Assembly: GCA_004562765.1 (NCBI GenBank) | Contig: SFRL01000007.1 | Location: forward strand, 1-64,000 | Length of the DNA: 64,000 nucleotides | Source of the DNA: a bacterium | Lineage (GTDB): Bacteria; Bacillota; Clostridia; Lachnospirales; Lachnospiraceae | Reading direction: 5' to 3' | Shown: in pieces, positions 33,732 through 42,172 of the stretch | How positions within the stretch are numbered: position 1 is the first letter of the stretch | Layout: each line of letters opens with the position of its first letter | Notes under the pieces: generated by a model | The model's database searches: none | What the model was told of the DNA's origin: nothing | Seen by the model: only the letters and a program-made list of their open reading frames with translations | Made by a program: the position numbers and the translations under genes

Positions 33732-34277
33732 CTATTTCTGCTCCTTTAAGACATCCTTGTTTTTGATCAGATAGTCACACAGAGACACGATCGTAAGGAT
33801 CAGTGCCACCCATGTCAGGATGATGCCCAAAATCTCAAAAAATCTTCCCGGGAAGTTTAAGATCAGGACAATGATCATCAGCATCTGAAAGGTTGTCTTG
33901 AATTTGCCCCAGTAGCTTGCAGCGATCACCACACCATTGTCCGCAGCCACCAGACGGAAACCGCTGATGATGAACTCGCGGCTGATGATAATGATCACCA
34001 TCCACGCAGCCAGCTGCCCGGTTGCCACCAGACAGATCATTGCGGAGCATACGAGCAGTTTATCAGCAAGCGGGTCCATAAATTTGCCGAAATTTGTCAC
34101 CAGATTGTATTTTCTTGCAATTTTTCCGTCTGCCAGATCCGTCAGGCTCGCAATGATAAAGATCGCCACTGCAATGTAGTTGCTGTAGGGCACCACCGGT
34201 ACCAGCATAAAAAACACAAAAAACGGAATCAAAAATACACGTAAGATCGTTAATTTGTTTGGTAAATTCATCTTCAT
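33732..34277 (-). CDS. pgsA: CDP-diacylglycerol-glycerol-3-phosphate 3-phosphatidyltransferase
   Basis: A 181-residue membrane enzyme with about five hydrophobic segments. The CDP-alcohol phosphotransferase motif is complete: the Asp residues and DGxxAR are in LTDLADGKIARKYN, followed by GKFMDPLADK. It makes phosphatidylglycerol phosphate. Its ATG overlaps the rimO stop (ATGA), and cinA follows immediately. Confidence 0.94.
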   Translation of the reverse strand: MKMNLPNKLTILRVFLIPFFVFFMLVPVVPYSNYIAVAIFIIASLTDLADGKIARKYNLVTNFGKFMDPLADKLLVCSAMICLVATGQLAAWMVIIIISREFIISGFRLVAADNGVVIAASYWGKFKTTFQMLMIIVLILNFPGRFFEILGIILTWVALILTIVSLCDYLIKNKDVLKEQK

Positions 34278-35599
34278 ATGATTTCCCCCATCAGATCATA
34301 ATCTAAGGCGCCGGTCACCCGCACCTTGACAAAGTCTCCGGACATCAGTTCCTCGTCCGTGTGAATAAAAATATAGCCGTCAACACCGGGAGCATCCTTG
34401 TAGGTTCGCGCCACATAAGCGTTCTCATCGGCGACTTTTCCCTCTACAAACGCCCAGAGCTCCCGCCCCTTCATTGCCTCATTGACATCATAGGAGATCT
34501 CCTGCTGGAGCTCCATGACTTCATCCCGCCAGGTGAGCTTCGTCTCATCATCCAGCTGTCCCTCAAATTCCGCAGCCGGTGTGTTTTCCTCCGGTGAGTA
34601 AGGAAATGCCCCCAGACGGTCAAACTCCGCCCAGTTTAAAAATTCCAGCAGTTCCTCGTGGGCTTCCTGCGTTTCCCCCGGAAATCCGCAGATCAGTGTC
34701 GTTCGGAGACAGATATCCGGTATCTCGCGTCGCAAAAGCTCGATCTTATCCGCCAGCTCCGCGCCAGTCGTCCGTCTGCCCATGCGCTTTAAAATATCGT
34801 CGTTGATATGCTGGATCGGCATATCCAGATAGTGAACTACCTTGTCATTGCGTTTGATCGAAGCGATCAGCTTTTCATCGATCTCCTCCGGATAGCAGTA
34901 CATGATCCGGATCCAGTATAGTCCGTCGATCCTGTTCAGTTCATCCAACAGGCGGTAAAGTGATTTCTCCCCATAAAGATCTTTTCCGTAAAGGGTCGTC
35001 TCCTGCGCAACGAGGATCAATTCCTTTACGCCCTGTGCCGCCAGATCCTTTGCCTGCGCGATCAGATCTTCCATCGGAATGCTGCGGTAAGCGCCGCGGA
35101 TGGATGGAATGATACAATAGGTGCAGTGCTTATCGCATCCTTCCGCTATTTTGAGATACGCGTAGTGTCCGCCGGTGGTCACGAGACGTTTTTTATCGTG
35201 CATATCCGGCAAGCCCTCAAGCGCATGATAGTTTTTATAAACACTGCCCTTTAAGCTGTTTTCCACGGCCTCAACGATGGCATCATAAGCGTTTGTGCCC
35301 AGCACCGCATCCACCTCTGGAATCTCCTGCAGCACCTCGTCCTGATACCGCTGTGCCAGACAGCCGGTGACGATCAATGATTTCAGTTTTGCGGTCTGCT
35401 TCAGACGTGCCATATTAAGGATCGTCTGAATGCTCTCCTCCTTCGCATCACCGATAAAACAGCAGGAATTGACAACGATGACATCCGCATCCGTTTCATC
35501 ATCCGTGATCGTGTACCCGGCCGCATTCAACATACCGATCATATACTCGGAATCCACCAGATTTTTGTCACATCCCAGTGAAATAAATAATATATTCAT
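34274..35599 (-). CDS. rimO: Ribosomal protein S12 methylthiotransferase RimO
   Basis: A 441-residue methylthiotransferase. In order: the N-terminal UPF0004 domain with its Cys residues (SLGCDKNLVDSE, VVNSCCFIGDAKEES, VTGCLAQRY), the radical SAM motif EGCDKHCTYCIIPSIRG and a C-terminal TRAM domain. The CDKNLVD start separates RimO from MiaB, which is encoded elsewhere in this window. It adds a methylthio group to Asp88 of S12. Confidence 0.95.
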   Translation of the reverse strand: MNILFISLGCDKNLVDSEYMIGMLNAAGYTITDDETDADVIVVNSCCFIGDAKEESIQTILNMARLKQTAKLKSLIVTGCLAQRYQDEVLQEIPEVDAVLGTNAYDAIVEAVENSLKGSVYKNYHALEGLPDMHDKKRLVTTGGHYAYLKIAEGCDKHCTYCIIPSIRGAYRSIPMEDLIAQAKDLAAQGVKELILVAQETTLYGKDLYGEKSLYRLLDELNRIDGLYWIRIMYCYPEEIDEKLIASIKRNDKVVHYLDMPIQHINDDILKRMGRRTTGAELADKIELLRREIPDICLRTTLICGFPGETQEAHEELLEFLNWAEFDRLGAFPYSPEENTPAAEFEGQLDDETKLTWRDEVMELQQEISYDVNEAMKGRELWAFVEGKVADENAYVARTYKDAPGVDGYIFIHTDEELMSGDFVKVRVTGALDYDLMGEII

Positions 35600-35669
35600 G
35601 CATACTCCTGTATTTCAGTTTTATAAATGAAAAAGCCGAAACTGTGCTGCTCCGGCTCCTCACATCCAC

Positions 35670-35990
35670 TTACTCTTCTGCCTGTGTTGTGGCAGTTTCC
35701 TCCGCACTTACCTCTGCTGTATCAGCAGCTGTATCTTCCTGTGCTTCATCAGCAGCTTCATCCTCGCCGAGGATCTTCACCTTTCCTTCATAAAGCTCCT
35801 GAACAGCGGTGGAAAGCGGTTTCTTGCCATTCGCATGTGCGACTAACGGCTCATCGCCGGCGATCAGCTGGCGCGCGCGCTTTGCTGCGGCGATAACGAT
35901 AGAATAACGGCTGTTGACAACCGGCTCCTCGCCTACCTCAGTGGTATTATTTACAACTTTCATAAGTTCTACATAAGACGGATGAATCAT
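35670..35990 (-). CDS. rpoZ: RNA polymerase omega subunit
   Basis: A 106-residue omega subunit. It starts MIHPSYVELMKVV and holds the core NSRYSIVIAAAKRARQLIAG and KPLSTAVQELYEGKV. An Ala/Glu/Asp/Thr-rich tail of about 30 residues, variable in the family, extends beyond the core. It overlaps the gmk stop (ATGA), part of the yicC-remA-gmk-rpoZ block. Confidence 0.94.
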   Translation of the reverse strand: MIHPSYVELMKVVNNTTEVGEEPVVNSRYSIVIAAAKRARQLIAGDEPLVAHANGKKPLSTAVQELYEGKVKILGEDEAADEAQEDTAADTAEVSAEETATTQAEE

Positions 35991-36631
35991 GATCGTTCTC
36001 CTTTCGCATACTCTGCTAATTCTTTTTTTATTTCATTGATGAAAATTTCATTTCTGGATATTTTTGCATGTTCATCCTGTAAAATGGAATGAACCTGTTC
36101 CACACACGCCTCCAGTTCGTCATTGACGATCAGGTAATCGTATGCCTCTACTCCCGCACACTCTTCACCGGCGCGGCATAACCGTTCGCGCACAACCTCC
36201 GGTGGCTCTGTCCCTCTGCCCACAAGACGGCGCTCCAGTTCTTCAAAGCTGGGCGGTGTCACAAAGAGAAGTACCGTATCGGGATATTTCTGTTTGATCT
36301 TTAACGCACCCTGTATCTCAATCTCCAGGATGACATCCTTTCCCATTGCAAGCTGTTCCTGCACATATGCCTTCGGTGTGCCATAATAATTGTTCACGTA
36401 CCTTGCGTACTCCAACAATTCATCGTTTTGGATCATCTCCTCGAAGCGCTCCACCGTAGAGAAAAAATATTCGCGGCCATCCACTTCTCCGGGACGCGGT
36501 GCACGCGTGGTTGCCGAAATGGACAAGGCGTAATTTTGCGGATATTTTTCCAGCAGACGTTTCATGATCGTACCTTTGCCGGAACCGGAAAAGCCGGATA
36601 CAACAGTCAAAATACCAGTTTGTGCTTCCAT
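35987..36631 (-). CDS. gmk: Guanylate kinase
   Basis: A 214-residue P-loop kinase converting GMP to GDP. Visible are the Walker A loop GFSGSGKGTIMKRLL, SISATTRAPRPGEVDGREYFF (GMP-binding) and ILEIEIQGALKIK. It is encoded between remA and rpoZ, the typical Firmicute context. GGAGGAG precedes the ATG. Confidence 0.96.
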   Translation of the reverse strand: MEAQTGILTVVSGFSGSGKGTIMKRLLEKYPQNYALSISATTRAPRPGEVDGREYFFSTVERFEEMIQNDELLEYARYVNNYYGTPKAYVQEQLAMGKDVILEIEIQGALKIKQKYPDTVLLFVTPPSFEELERRLVGRGTEPPEVVRERLCRAGEECAGVEAYDYLIVNDELEACVEQVHSILQDEHAKISRNEIFINEIKKELAEYAKGERS

Positions 36632-36634
36632 GTG

Positions 36635-36892
36635 TTACTCCTCCTCTGTTTCGCTTCGGTTCTTCATTCTGCCTGAAAGTGTATCCGGAAGCAGCGCAGA
36701 CAGGACCACACGGTCGTTTTCCGTAAAGATCACGGCTCTGGTGCGTCGTCCCTGCGTCGCATCGATGAGACGTGATTCTTCTTTTGCCTTCTGGATCATG
36801 CGCTTTGCCGGCGCAGAATCAGGTGTGATCATCGCTATGATCTTATCCGCATTGACAATATTGCCAAAGCCGATGTTCATAAAATTACTCAA
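36635..36892 (-). CDS. remA: RemA/DUF370 DNA-binding regulator
   Basis: An 85-residue RemA-type protein with the family core NIGFGNIVNADKIIAMI, SAPAKRMIQKAKE and LIDATQGRRTRAVIF. In Bacillus RemA binds DNA and activates matrix and osmolyte genes. The likely start is a TTG at 36892 that overlaps the yicC end by eight bases and gives the N-terminal length of other members; an ATG four codons later is the alternative. The ribosome site is weak in either case. Confidence 0.9.
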   Translation of the reverse strand: MSNFMNIGFGNIVNADKIIAMITPDSAPAKRMIQKAKEESRLIDATQGRRTRAVIFTENDRVVLSALLPDTLSGRMKNRSETEEE

Positions 36893-37763
36893 TGTTCTGT
36901 ATCTGCTCCCTTACTTTTTCAATATCAGTTTTGAGGTTAATGCCTGTATCAGAGATAGACAGATCATTTGACTTTGAAAGGATCGTGTTCGCTTCGCGGT
37001 TCATTTCCTGTGCGATGAAATCCAGTTTGCGTCCCACGCTTCCTCCGGCGATGAGTACCTCCTTCATGCCTTTGATGTGGCTGCGCAGACGAACCATTTC
37101 CTCATCCACACAGATCTTGTCTGCAAACAGAGTGACCTCTGTGGCGATCCGTCCCTCATCGATCTGGGCATCTGCCAACAGATCACGGATCTTTGCCTGC
37201 AGCTTGCTGCGATATTCGGTAATGATCTCAGGCGAGCGCTTTTCAATGTAATCCACATAGCTGTTCATCTGTGTAAGCTTGTCGATCAGGTCATTTTTCA
37301 GATGTTCACCCTCGGTGATCCGTGCCTCCACAAATTTCTCGCAGGCACCGCGCACTGCTTTCTCCAGAACACTCCACAGTTCTTTCTCGTCCGTATCCTC
37401 TTCCTCCATAACAAGGACTTCCGGATAACGGGAAAGCGTGCTGACCCTGATATCGTCCTCAAGCTGGAAAGTCTTTGCCATTTGTCTCAGATAATTCAGA
37501 TACTGTCCGGCCAGCTGCTCATTGTACTTGAGGGCATAGCTCTCCTCTGACAGATCCTCATAGGAAACAAAGACATCCACCTTTCCGCGCTCCATGTATT
37601 CTTTTAATACACTGCGGATCGAACTTTCAAAAATACTGAGTTTTTTCGGCATCTTGACACTGACATCCAGATAGCGGTGGTTGACAGCCTTGATCTCAAC
37701 AGTCATCTTCCACTGCTCATCCGTAACCTCGCATCTCCCGAAGCCGGTCATGCTTTTTATCAT
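36885..37763 (-). CDS. yicC: YicC/YloC-family endoribonuclease
   Basis: A 292-residue protein of the YicC family, which has endoribonuclease activity. It starts MIKSMTGFGRCEV and carries VEIKAVNHRYLDVSVKMP, the C-terminal metal-site region RIATEVTLFADK and the closing segment GRKLDFIAQEMNREANTI. It is the first gene of the yicC-remA-gmk-rpoZ-rimO-pgsA operon. The ATG at 37763 has GGAGG upstream. Confidence 0.94.
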   Translation of the reverse strand: MIKSMTGFGRCEVTDEQWKMTVEIKAVNHRYLDVSVKMPKKLSIFESSIRSVLKEYMERGKVDVFVSYEDLSEESYALKYNEQLAGQYLNYLRQMAKTFQLEDDIRVSTLSRYPEVLVMEEEDTDEKELWSVLEKAVRGACEKFVEARITEGEHLKNDLIDKLTQMNSYVDYIEKRSPEIITEYRSKLQAKIRDLLADAQIDEGRIATEVTLFADKICVDEEMVRLRSHIKGMKEVLIAGGSVGRKLDFIAQEMNREANTILSKSNDLSISDTGINLKTDIEKVREQIQNIE

Positions 37764-37780
37764 AAAAATCCTCCAACACC

Positions 37781-37819
37781 CATGACAAATTACCATCCCC
37801 ATGGCAAATCATGGCAAAT
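37781..37819. repeat. Short tandem repeat in the yicC leader
   Basis: CATGGCAAAT occurs twice in tandem (37800-37809 and 37810-37819) with a one-mismatch copy, CATGACAAAT, at 37781-37790. The copies lie in the leader between the yicC promoter and its ribosome site. Purpose unknown. Confidence 0.6.
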
Positions 37820-37869
37820 CATTATTTCATGCATCACCACTTCTCCAACCGGTATGCATAATCATGGTT

Positions 37870-37898
37870 ATTATAAGTCAAATATCTTCATTCGTCAA
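37870..37898 (-). promoter_or_regulatory. Promoter of the yicC operon
   Basis: On the minus strand TTGACG (37893-37898) and TATAAT (37870-37875) are spaced by 17 bases. This gives a leader of about 100 bases before yicC. Confidence 0.78.
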
Positions 37899-37911
37899 AT
37901 GTTAATTACTA

Positions 37912-37941
37912 TTGACTTCCGGCAGTCATTTCCATTAAAAT
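37912..37941 (+). promoter_or_regulatory. Promoter of rqcH
   Basis: TTGACT (37912-37917) and TAAAAT (37936-37941) are spaced by 18 bases, about 30 bases before the rqcH start. It lies back to back with the yicC promoter. Confidence 0.65.
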
Positions 37942-37973
37942 ATCACGAAAAGATGTTTAAGGAGGACGATCTG

Positions 37974-39722
37974 ATGGCTTTTGACGGAATTGTCGTTTCT
38001 AATATTATAAAAGAACTGAAAGAGACCGTACAGGGCGGACGCATCAGCAAGATCGCGCAGCCGGAAAATGACGCTCTGCTGCTCACCATCAAGGGAAGCA
38101 GCGGCCAGCACCGGCTGTCCATCTCTGCCAGCGCTTCTCTGCCCTTCGTCTATCTGACCGACACGAATAAACCCAGTCCAATGACTGCGCCGAATTTCTG
38201 CATGCTTTTGCGCAAGTTCATCGCCAACGGAAGGATCACGGACATCACGCAGCCCGGTCTGGAGCGTATCCTCTGTTTTGAGATTGAACATCTGGATGAG
38301 CTTGGTGATCTGCGAAAAAAGCGGTTGATCGTCGAACTGATGGGCAAGCACAGCAATATCATTTTCTGCGACGAAAACGGAAGGATCATCGACAGCATCA
38401 AGCATATTCCTGCTTCTGTCAGTTCTGTGCGTGAAGTGCTTCCCGGACGGGACTATTTTATTCCAAATACACAGGAAAAATGTGATCCGCTTGCCGCGAC
38501 ACCGGATACGATCCTCGCTGACGCATGCAGTCGTTCCCTGCCACTGGCAAAAGCGCTCTATCTGACCTACACCGGCATCAGCCCCACTGTTGCGAACGAG
38601 GTATGCCATCGCGCCGGGCTGGATGCTGACGCGCATATGGATAGCCTTTCCGAGGATGAAAAACTGCATTTTGCCAACGAGTTTTTCTGGCTGGTCTCTG
38701 ATATCAAAGAACAGAAATTCACCCCCTGCATGATCAAAAAAGGCGCGGAACCCATCGAATTTTCAGCGATCAAGCTGCGTGAATACGGTGATTTTTCGAA
38801 TTATACGGTTGAAACCTATGATTCTATTTCCACCGTTCTGGAGCGATTTTACGCGGACAAGGATGTGTACACCCGTATCCGCCAGAAATCCGTCGACCTG
38901 CGTCGCATTGTGAACACCGCACTGGAGCGTGATGTCAAAAAGCTCTCCCTGCAGCAAAAGCAGTTAAAAGACACGGAAAAACGTGACAAATATAAGGTAT
39001 ACGGGGAACTGCTGCAGGCTTACGGCTACGGTGTGGAAGAAGGCGCGACGAAACTGGAAGCCCTCAACTACTATACAAATGAGATGATCACGATCCCGCT
39101 GGATGCGCAGCTTTCCGCTCAGGAGAACGCGCAGAGATATTTTGCAAAGTACAACAAGCTGAAGCGTACCTGCGAGGCACTGCAGCAGCTGACGGTGGAA
39201 GTACAGGACGAGATCACCTATCTGGAATCCGTTGCGAATTCTCTGGATATCGCTGTCACGGAGGAAGATCTGTCTGCCATCAAGCTGGAGCTGACCGAGA
39301 GCGGCTTTATCAAGAAGCATGTATCAAAAAAAGGCGCAAAAGCGTCTAAGAGCAAGCCTTTTCACTACCGCAGCAATGACGGCTTTGATATTTTTATCGG
39401 AAAAAACAATCTGCAGAACGAGGAACTGACCTTCAAGGTCGCAAACGGCGGTGACTGGTGGTTCCACGCCAAAGGTATTCCCGGCTCCCATGTGATCGTA
39501 AAATGTGAGGGCAAAGAACTGCCCGACCGCACCTTTGAGGAAGCGGCACGTCTTGCCGGTCACTATTCCAAGGGTCGTGATGTTGAAAAACTTGAGATTG
39601 ATTATCTGCAGCGGAAAAATGTCAAAAAACCGAATGGTTCCGCGCCGGGCTTTGTCGTTTATTATACGAATTATTCCATGACCATACACCCGGATATTTC
39701 AGACATTCCATTTGTTGAATAA
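37974..39722 (+). CDS. rqcH: Ribosome quality control protein RqcH (NFACT family)
   Basis: A 582-residue NFACT protein. An N-terminal NFACT-N domain (MAFDGIVVSNIIKELKE, GGRISKIAQPENDALLL) is followed by a central coiled-coil region (about 290-430) and a C-terminal NFACT-R domain (FHYRSNDGFDIFIGKNNLQN, WWFHAKGIPGSHVI). RqcH binds stalled 50S subunits and directs Ala tailing of the nascent chain; older annotations call it fibronectin-binding protein. AAGGAGG precedes the ATG at 37974; codons upstream in frame belong to the promoter region. Confidence 0.93.
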   Translation: MAFDGIVVSNIIKELKETVQGGRISKIAQPENDALLLTIKGSSGQHRLSISASASLPFVYLTDTNKPSPMTAPNFCMLLRKFIANGRITDITQPGLERILCFEIEHLDELGDLRKKRLIVELMGKHSNIIFCDENGRIIDSIKHIPASVSSVREVLPGRDYFIPNTQEKCDPLAATPDTILADACSRSLPLAKALYLTYTGISPTVANEVCHRAGLDADAHMDSLSEDEKLHFANEFFWLVSDIKEQKFTPCMIKKGAEPIEFSAIKLREYGDFSNYTVETYDSISTVLERFYADKDVYTRIRQKSVDLRRIVNTALERDVKKLSLQQKQLKDTEKRDKYKVYGELLQAYGYGVEEGATKLEALNYYTNEMITIPLDAQLSAQENAQRYFAKYNKLKRTCEALQQLTVEVQDEITYLESVANSLDIAVTEEDLSAIKLELTESGFIKKHVSKKGAKASKSKPFHYRSNDGFDIFIGKNNLQNEELTFKVANGGDWWFHAKGIPGSHVIVKCEGKELPDRTFEEAARLAGHYSKGRDVEKLEIDYLQRKNVKKPNGSAPGFVVYYTNYSMTIHPDISDIPFVE

Positions 39723-39740
39723 ATTAGAAAAACTTGTTAC

Positions 39741-39769
39741 GTTTATTTTGATTTTCTCCTCACATACTA
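39741..39769 (+). promoter_or_regulatory. Possible sigma-G promoter of the spore protein gene
   Basis: CATACTA at 39763-39769 is an exact match to the sigma-G -10 consensus. The upstream GTTTAT is only a weak -35 match. A forespore promoter would be expected for this gene. A short hairpin (CAACAGC with GCTGTTG, 39777-39796) lies in the leader. Confidence 0.45.
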
Positions 39770-39849
39770 TGTGTACCAACAGCAAACAAGCTGTTGATCA
39801 TATACAAAAGCAAACGAACAACGGAATATTTACCAAGGAGGAAATTCAA

Positions 39850-40050
39850 ATGTCAAGTAAGAATACTACTTCTGTTCCTGAAGCAAAGGAAGCGATGAAT
39901 CGTTTCAAGTATGAGGTTGCAAGCGAGCTGGGTGTGCCTTTAAAGGATGGCTACAACGGTGATCTGTCTTCCAGACAGAACGGTTCTGTCGGCGGATATA
40001 TGGTCAAGAAAATGATCGAGGCACAGGAGAAACAGATGGCAGGCAAATAA
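39850..40050 (+). CDS. Alpha/beta-type small acid-soluble spore protein
   Basis: A 66-residue alpha/beta SASP that coats and protects spore DNA. Conserved segments are EAMNRFKYEVASELGV, including the germination-protease-type site, and GDLSSRQNGSVGGYMVKKM. An AAGGAGG site lies seven bases before the ATG. It is good evidence that the organism forms endospores. A strong terminator follows. Confidence 0.93.
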   Translation: MSSKNTTSVPEAKEAMNRFKYEVASELGVPLKDGYNGDLSSRQNGSVGGYMVKKMIEAQEKQMAGK

Positions 40051-40062
40051 AAGCTGTCTAAG

Positions 40063-40106
40063 AAAAAAGCACGTCCACTGCAGGGTCTGCAGTGGACGTG
40101 CTTTTT
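40063..40106. terminator. Bidirectional terminator spore protein / recG
   Basis: A perfect 15-base G+C-rich stem (GCACGTCCACTGCAG with CTGCAGTGGACGTGC) with a three-base loop is flanked by A6 and T5. It separates the convergent spore protein and recG genes. Confidence 0.9.
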
Positions 40107-40109
40107 ATG

Positions 40110-42167
40110 CTAAAGGCTGAGTGTCACATCACCCTTTTCAAAGATCTCCTTCATTTTTATGCGCAGATTCTCATGCTTTTCCATCTGCAGACCCGGATCC
40201 TCCGCGAGGATCCGTTTTACCTCGTCAGAGGCGTTTTGCAGCACTTTTGCATCGGTGTAGATATCCGCGATCATAAAACTCATGTCCCCGGACTGTCGGA
40301 TACCAAAGAAATCTCCGGGACCACGCAGTTTCAGATCCTCTGAAGCAATATAGAAACCGTCGTTGGATTTATTCAATATCTCCAGACGATCCTTTGCCCG
40401 GTCCGAATCCGAGGCATTCATCATAATACAGTAGGACTGCTCACTGCCCCGGCCCACACGCCCACGCAGCTGATGAAGCTGCGCCAGGCCAAAGCGGTCC
40501 GCATTTTCGATCATCATGACGGTGGCGTTCGGTACATTGACACCAACCTCGATGACCGTCGTGGAAACAAGCACATCGATCTTATGATCCTTAAAATCCT
40601 CCATGATCTGATTTTTCTCAGCCGCTTTCATCTTGCCGTGAAGACAGGCAATGCGCACATCGGGTGACAGAGCTGCCTTCAATTGTTCCGTGTAATCCGC
40701 CACATTATTTGCATCAAAATTTTCCGATGCCTCCACGAGCGGACAGATGATGTACGCCTGGTGACCTGCAGCAATCTCCTTCTCCAAAAACGCATTGGCC
40801 TTCGGACGGTAATTTTCCCCGACCACACAATTTTTGATAGGCAGGCGTGTCGCGGGCACTTCATCCATAACGGAAATATCCATATCACCATATAAAATGA
40901 TCGCCAGTGTACGGGGGATCGGCGTTGCGCTCATCACCAGTATATGCGGTGTCTGTCCTTTGTTCGCAAAGGTTTCCCGCTGGCGCACCCCGAAGCGATG
41001 CTGTTCATCCGTGATGACCAGTGCCAGATTTTCATATTCGACTGCCTCCTGGATCAGTGCATGCGTGCCGATGATCAACGCATCCTTATGCGCAGAGATC
41101 CTTGCGCGCGCCTCACGCTTTTGCTTCGCGGTCATGGAACCTGTCAGAAGAACGATCGTCTTTTCGATGCCAAACCGTTCACACAGTTCTATAAAAGACT
41201 GTTCATGCTGTCTGGCAAGGACTTCTGTGGGAGCCATGATCGCGGATTGATATCCGTTGTCGGATGCATAGAGCATCGCGAGGAACGCGACAATGGTCTT
41301 TCCGCTTCCCACATCTCCCTGTATGAGGCGCTGCATGAGCACTTCACCCTGCATATCTTTCAAAATTTCATCCAGTGTGCGGCGCTGTGCGCCGGTCAGC
41401 TCATAGGGAAGCTTTTCTATGTAAGATTCCACTTCCGAAGGTTTGTCAAACCGATGGGGATTTTGCTGTTTTTCCTCACCGTTTTTCTGGAGCTGCATCG
41501 TCATCAGAAACAGGAAAAACTCATCAAATACAAGTCTTCTGCGCGCCCATGTGAGTGTTTCCAGGGAATCCGGAAAATGAATCTGGTCAAGTGCATAATT
41601 ATATTCTGCCAACTCATATTTTTGACGGACATCCACAGGCATCCAGTCAAAAAAACTGTCACAGGCATTCAATGCATTCCGGATCGTTTTGATCAAAAAG
41701 CGGTTCGTGACGCCACGTGTCAGCCCATAGACCGGCTGCAGTGTTTCCTCGATCGCCGCGTAGTCCTCCGGTGCGAACAGCGCCGGCTGCTCCATGTGAA
41801 AGGTGCCGTTCTTGTCCGTCACTTTTCCGTACAGGATGACCGTCTTTCCCTTTTTCAGCCCGTTTGCAATATAGGGCAGACGAAACCAGATCGCTTCCAG
41901 CTTCGCACTGCCGCAGTCGCTCTTTAAGACCGTGATCGTCATCGCGCGCGTGCGGCGCATCACCGCAGGCTTTTCAATGCGAACGATCACAGCCGCCTGA
42001 ACACCGTCATACAATTCATTGATTTCTGTTGCGCGGGGATATTTCACATAATCTCTGGGAAAATGAAGGAGTATATCACCAACGGTGTATACTCCCATAT
42101 TTTGTAAAAGTCCTTCAGTTTTTTCCCCTACGCCCTTCACTTCCCGGATGGGTGCAGTCAGTTCCAT
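40110..42167 (-). CDS. recG: ATP-dependent DNA helicase RecG
   Basis: A 685-residue branch-migration helicase. The wedge/OB domain lies at about 1-240, then helicase motifs: GDVGSGKTIVAFLA (Walker A), TDEQHRFGVRQRE (DEQH box), MSATPIPRTLA and QLRGRVGRGSEQSYC. It reverses stalled forks and processes Holliday junctions with RuvAB. It follows the fakA-like gene by five bases in the asp23-fakA-recG order known from Bacillus. Confidence 0.97.
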   Translation of the reverse strand: MELTAPIREVKGVGEKTEGLLQNMGVYTVGDILLHFPRDYVKYPRATEINELYDGVQAAVIVRIEKPAVMRRTRAMTITVLKSDCGSAKLEAIWFRLPYIANGLKKGKTVILYGKVTDKNGTFHMEQPALFAPEDYAAIEETLQPVYGLTRGVTNRFLIKTIRNALNACDSFFDWMPVDVRQKYELAEYNYALDQIHFPDSLETLTWARRRLVFDEFFLFLMTMQLQKNGEEKQQNPHRFDKPSEVESYIEKLPYELTGAQRRTLDEILKDMQGEVLMQRLIQGDVGSGKTIVAFLAMLYASDNGYQSAIMAPTEVLARQHEQSFIELCERFGIEKTIVLLTGSMTAKQKREARARISAHKDALIIGTHALIQEAVEYENLALVITDEQHRFGVRQRETFANKGQTPHILVMSATPIPRTLAIILYGDMDISVMDEVPATRLPIKNCVVGENYRPKANAFLEKEIAAGHQAYIICPLVEASENFDANNVADYTEQLKAALSPDVRIACLHGKMKAAEKNQIMEDFKDHKIDVLVSTTVIEVGVNVPNATVMMIENADRFGLAQLHQLRGRVGRGSEQSYCIMMNASDSDRAKDRLEILNKSNDGFYIASEDLKLRGPGDFFGIRQSGDMSFMIADIYTDAKVLQNASDEVKRILAEDPGLQMEKHENLRIKMKEIFEKGDVTLSL

Positions 42168-42172
42168 AAATG

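Noticed and set aside
35634..35657. Terminator after rpoZ
   Set aside because: The stem (AGCCG/CGGCT) has only five pairs and a long loop; too weak to call although a T run follows.
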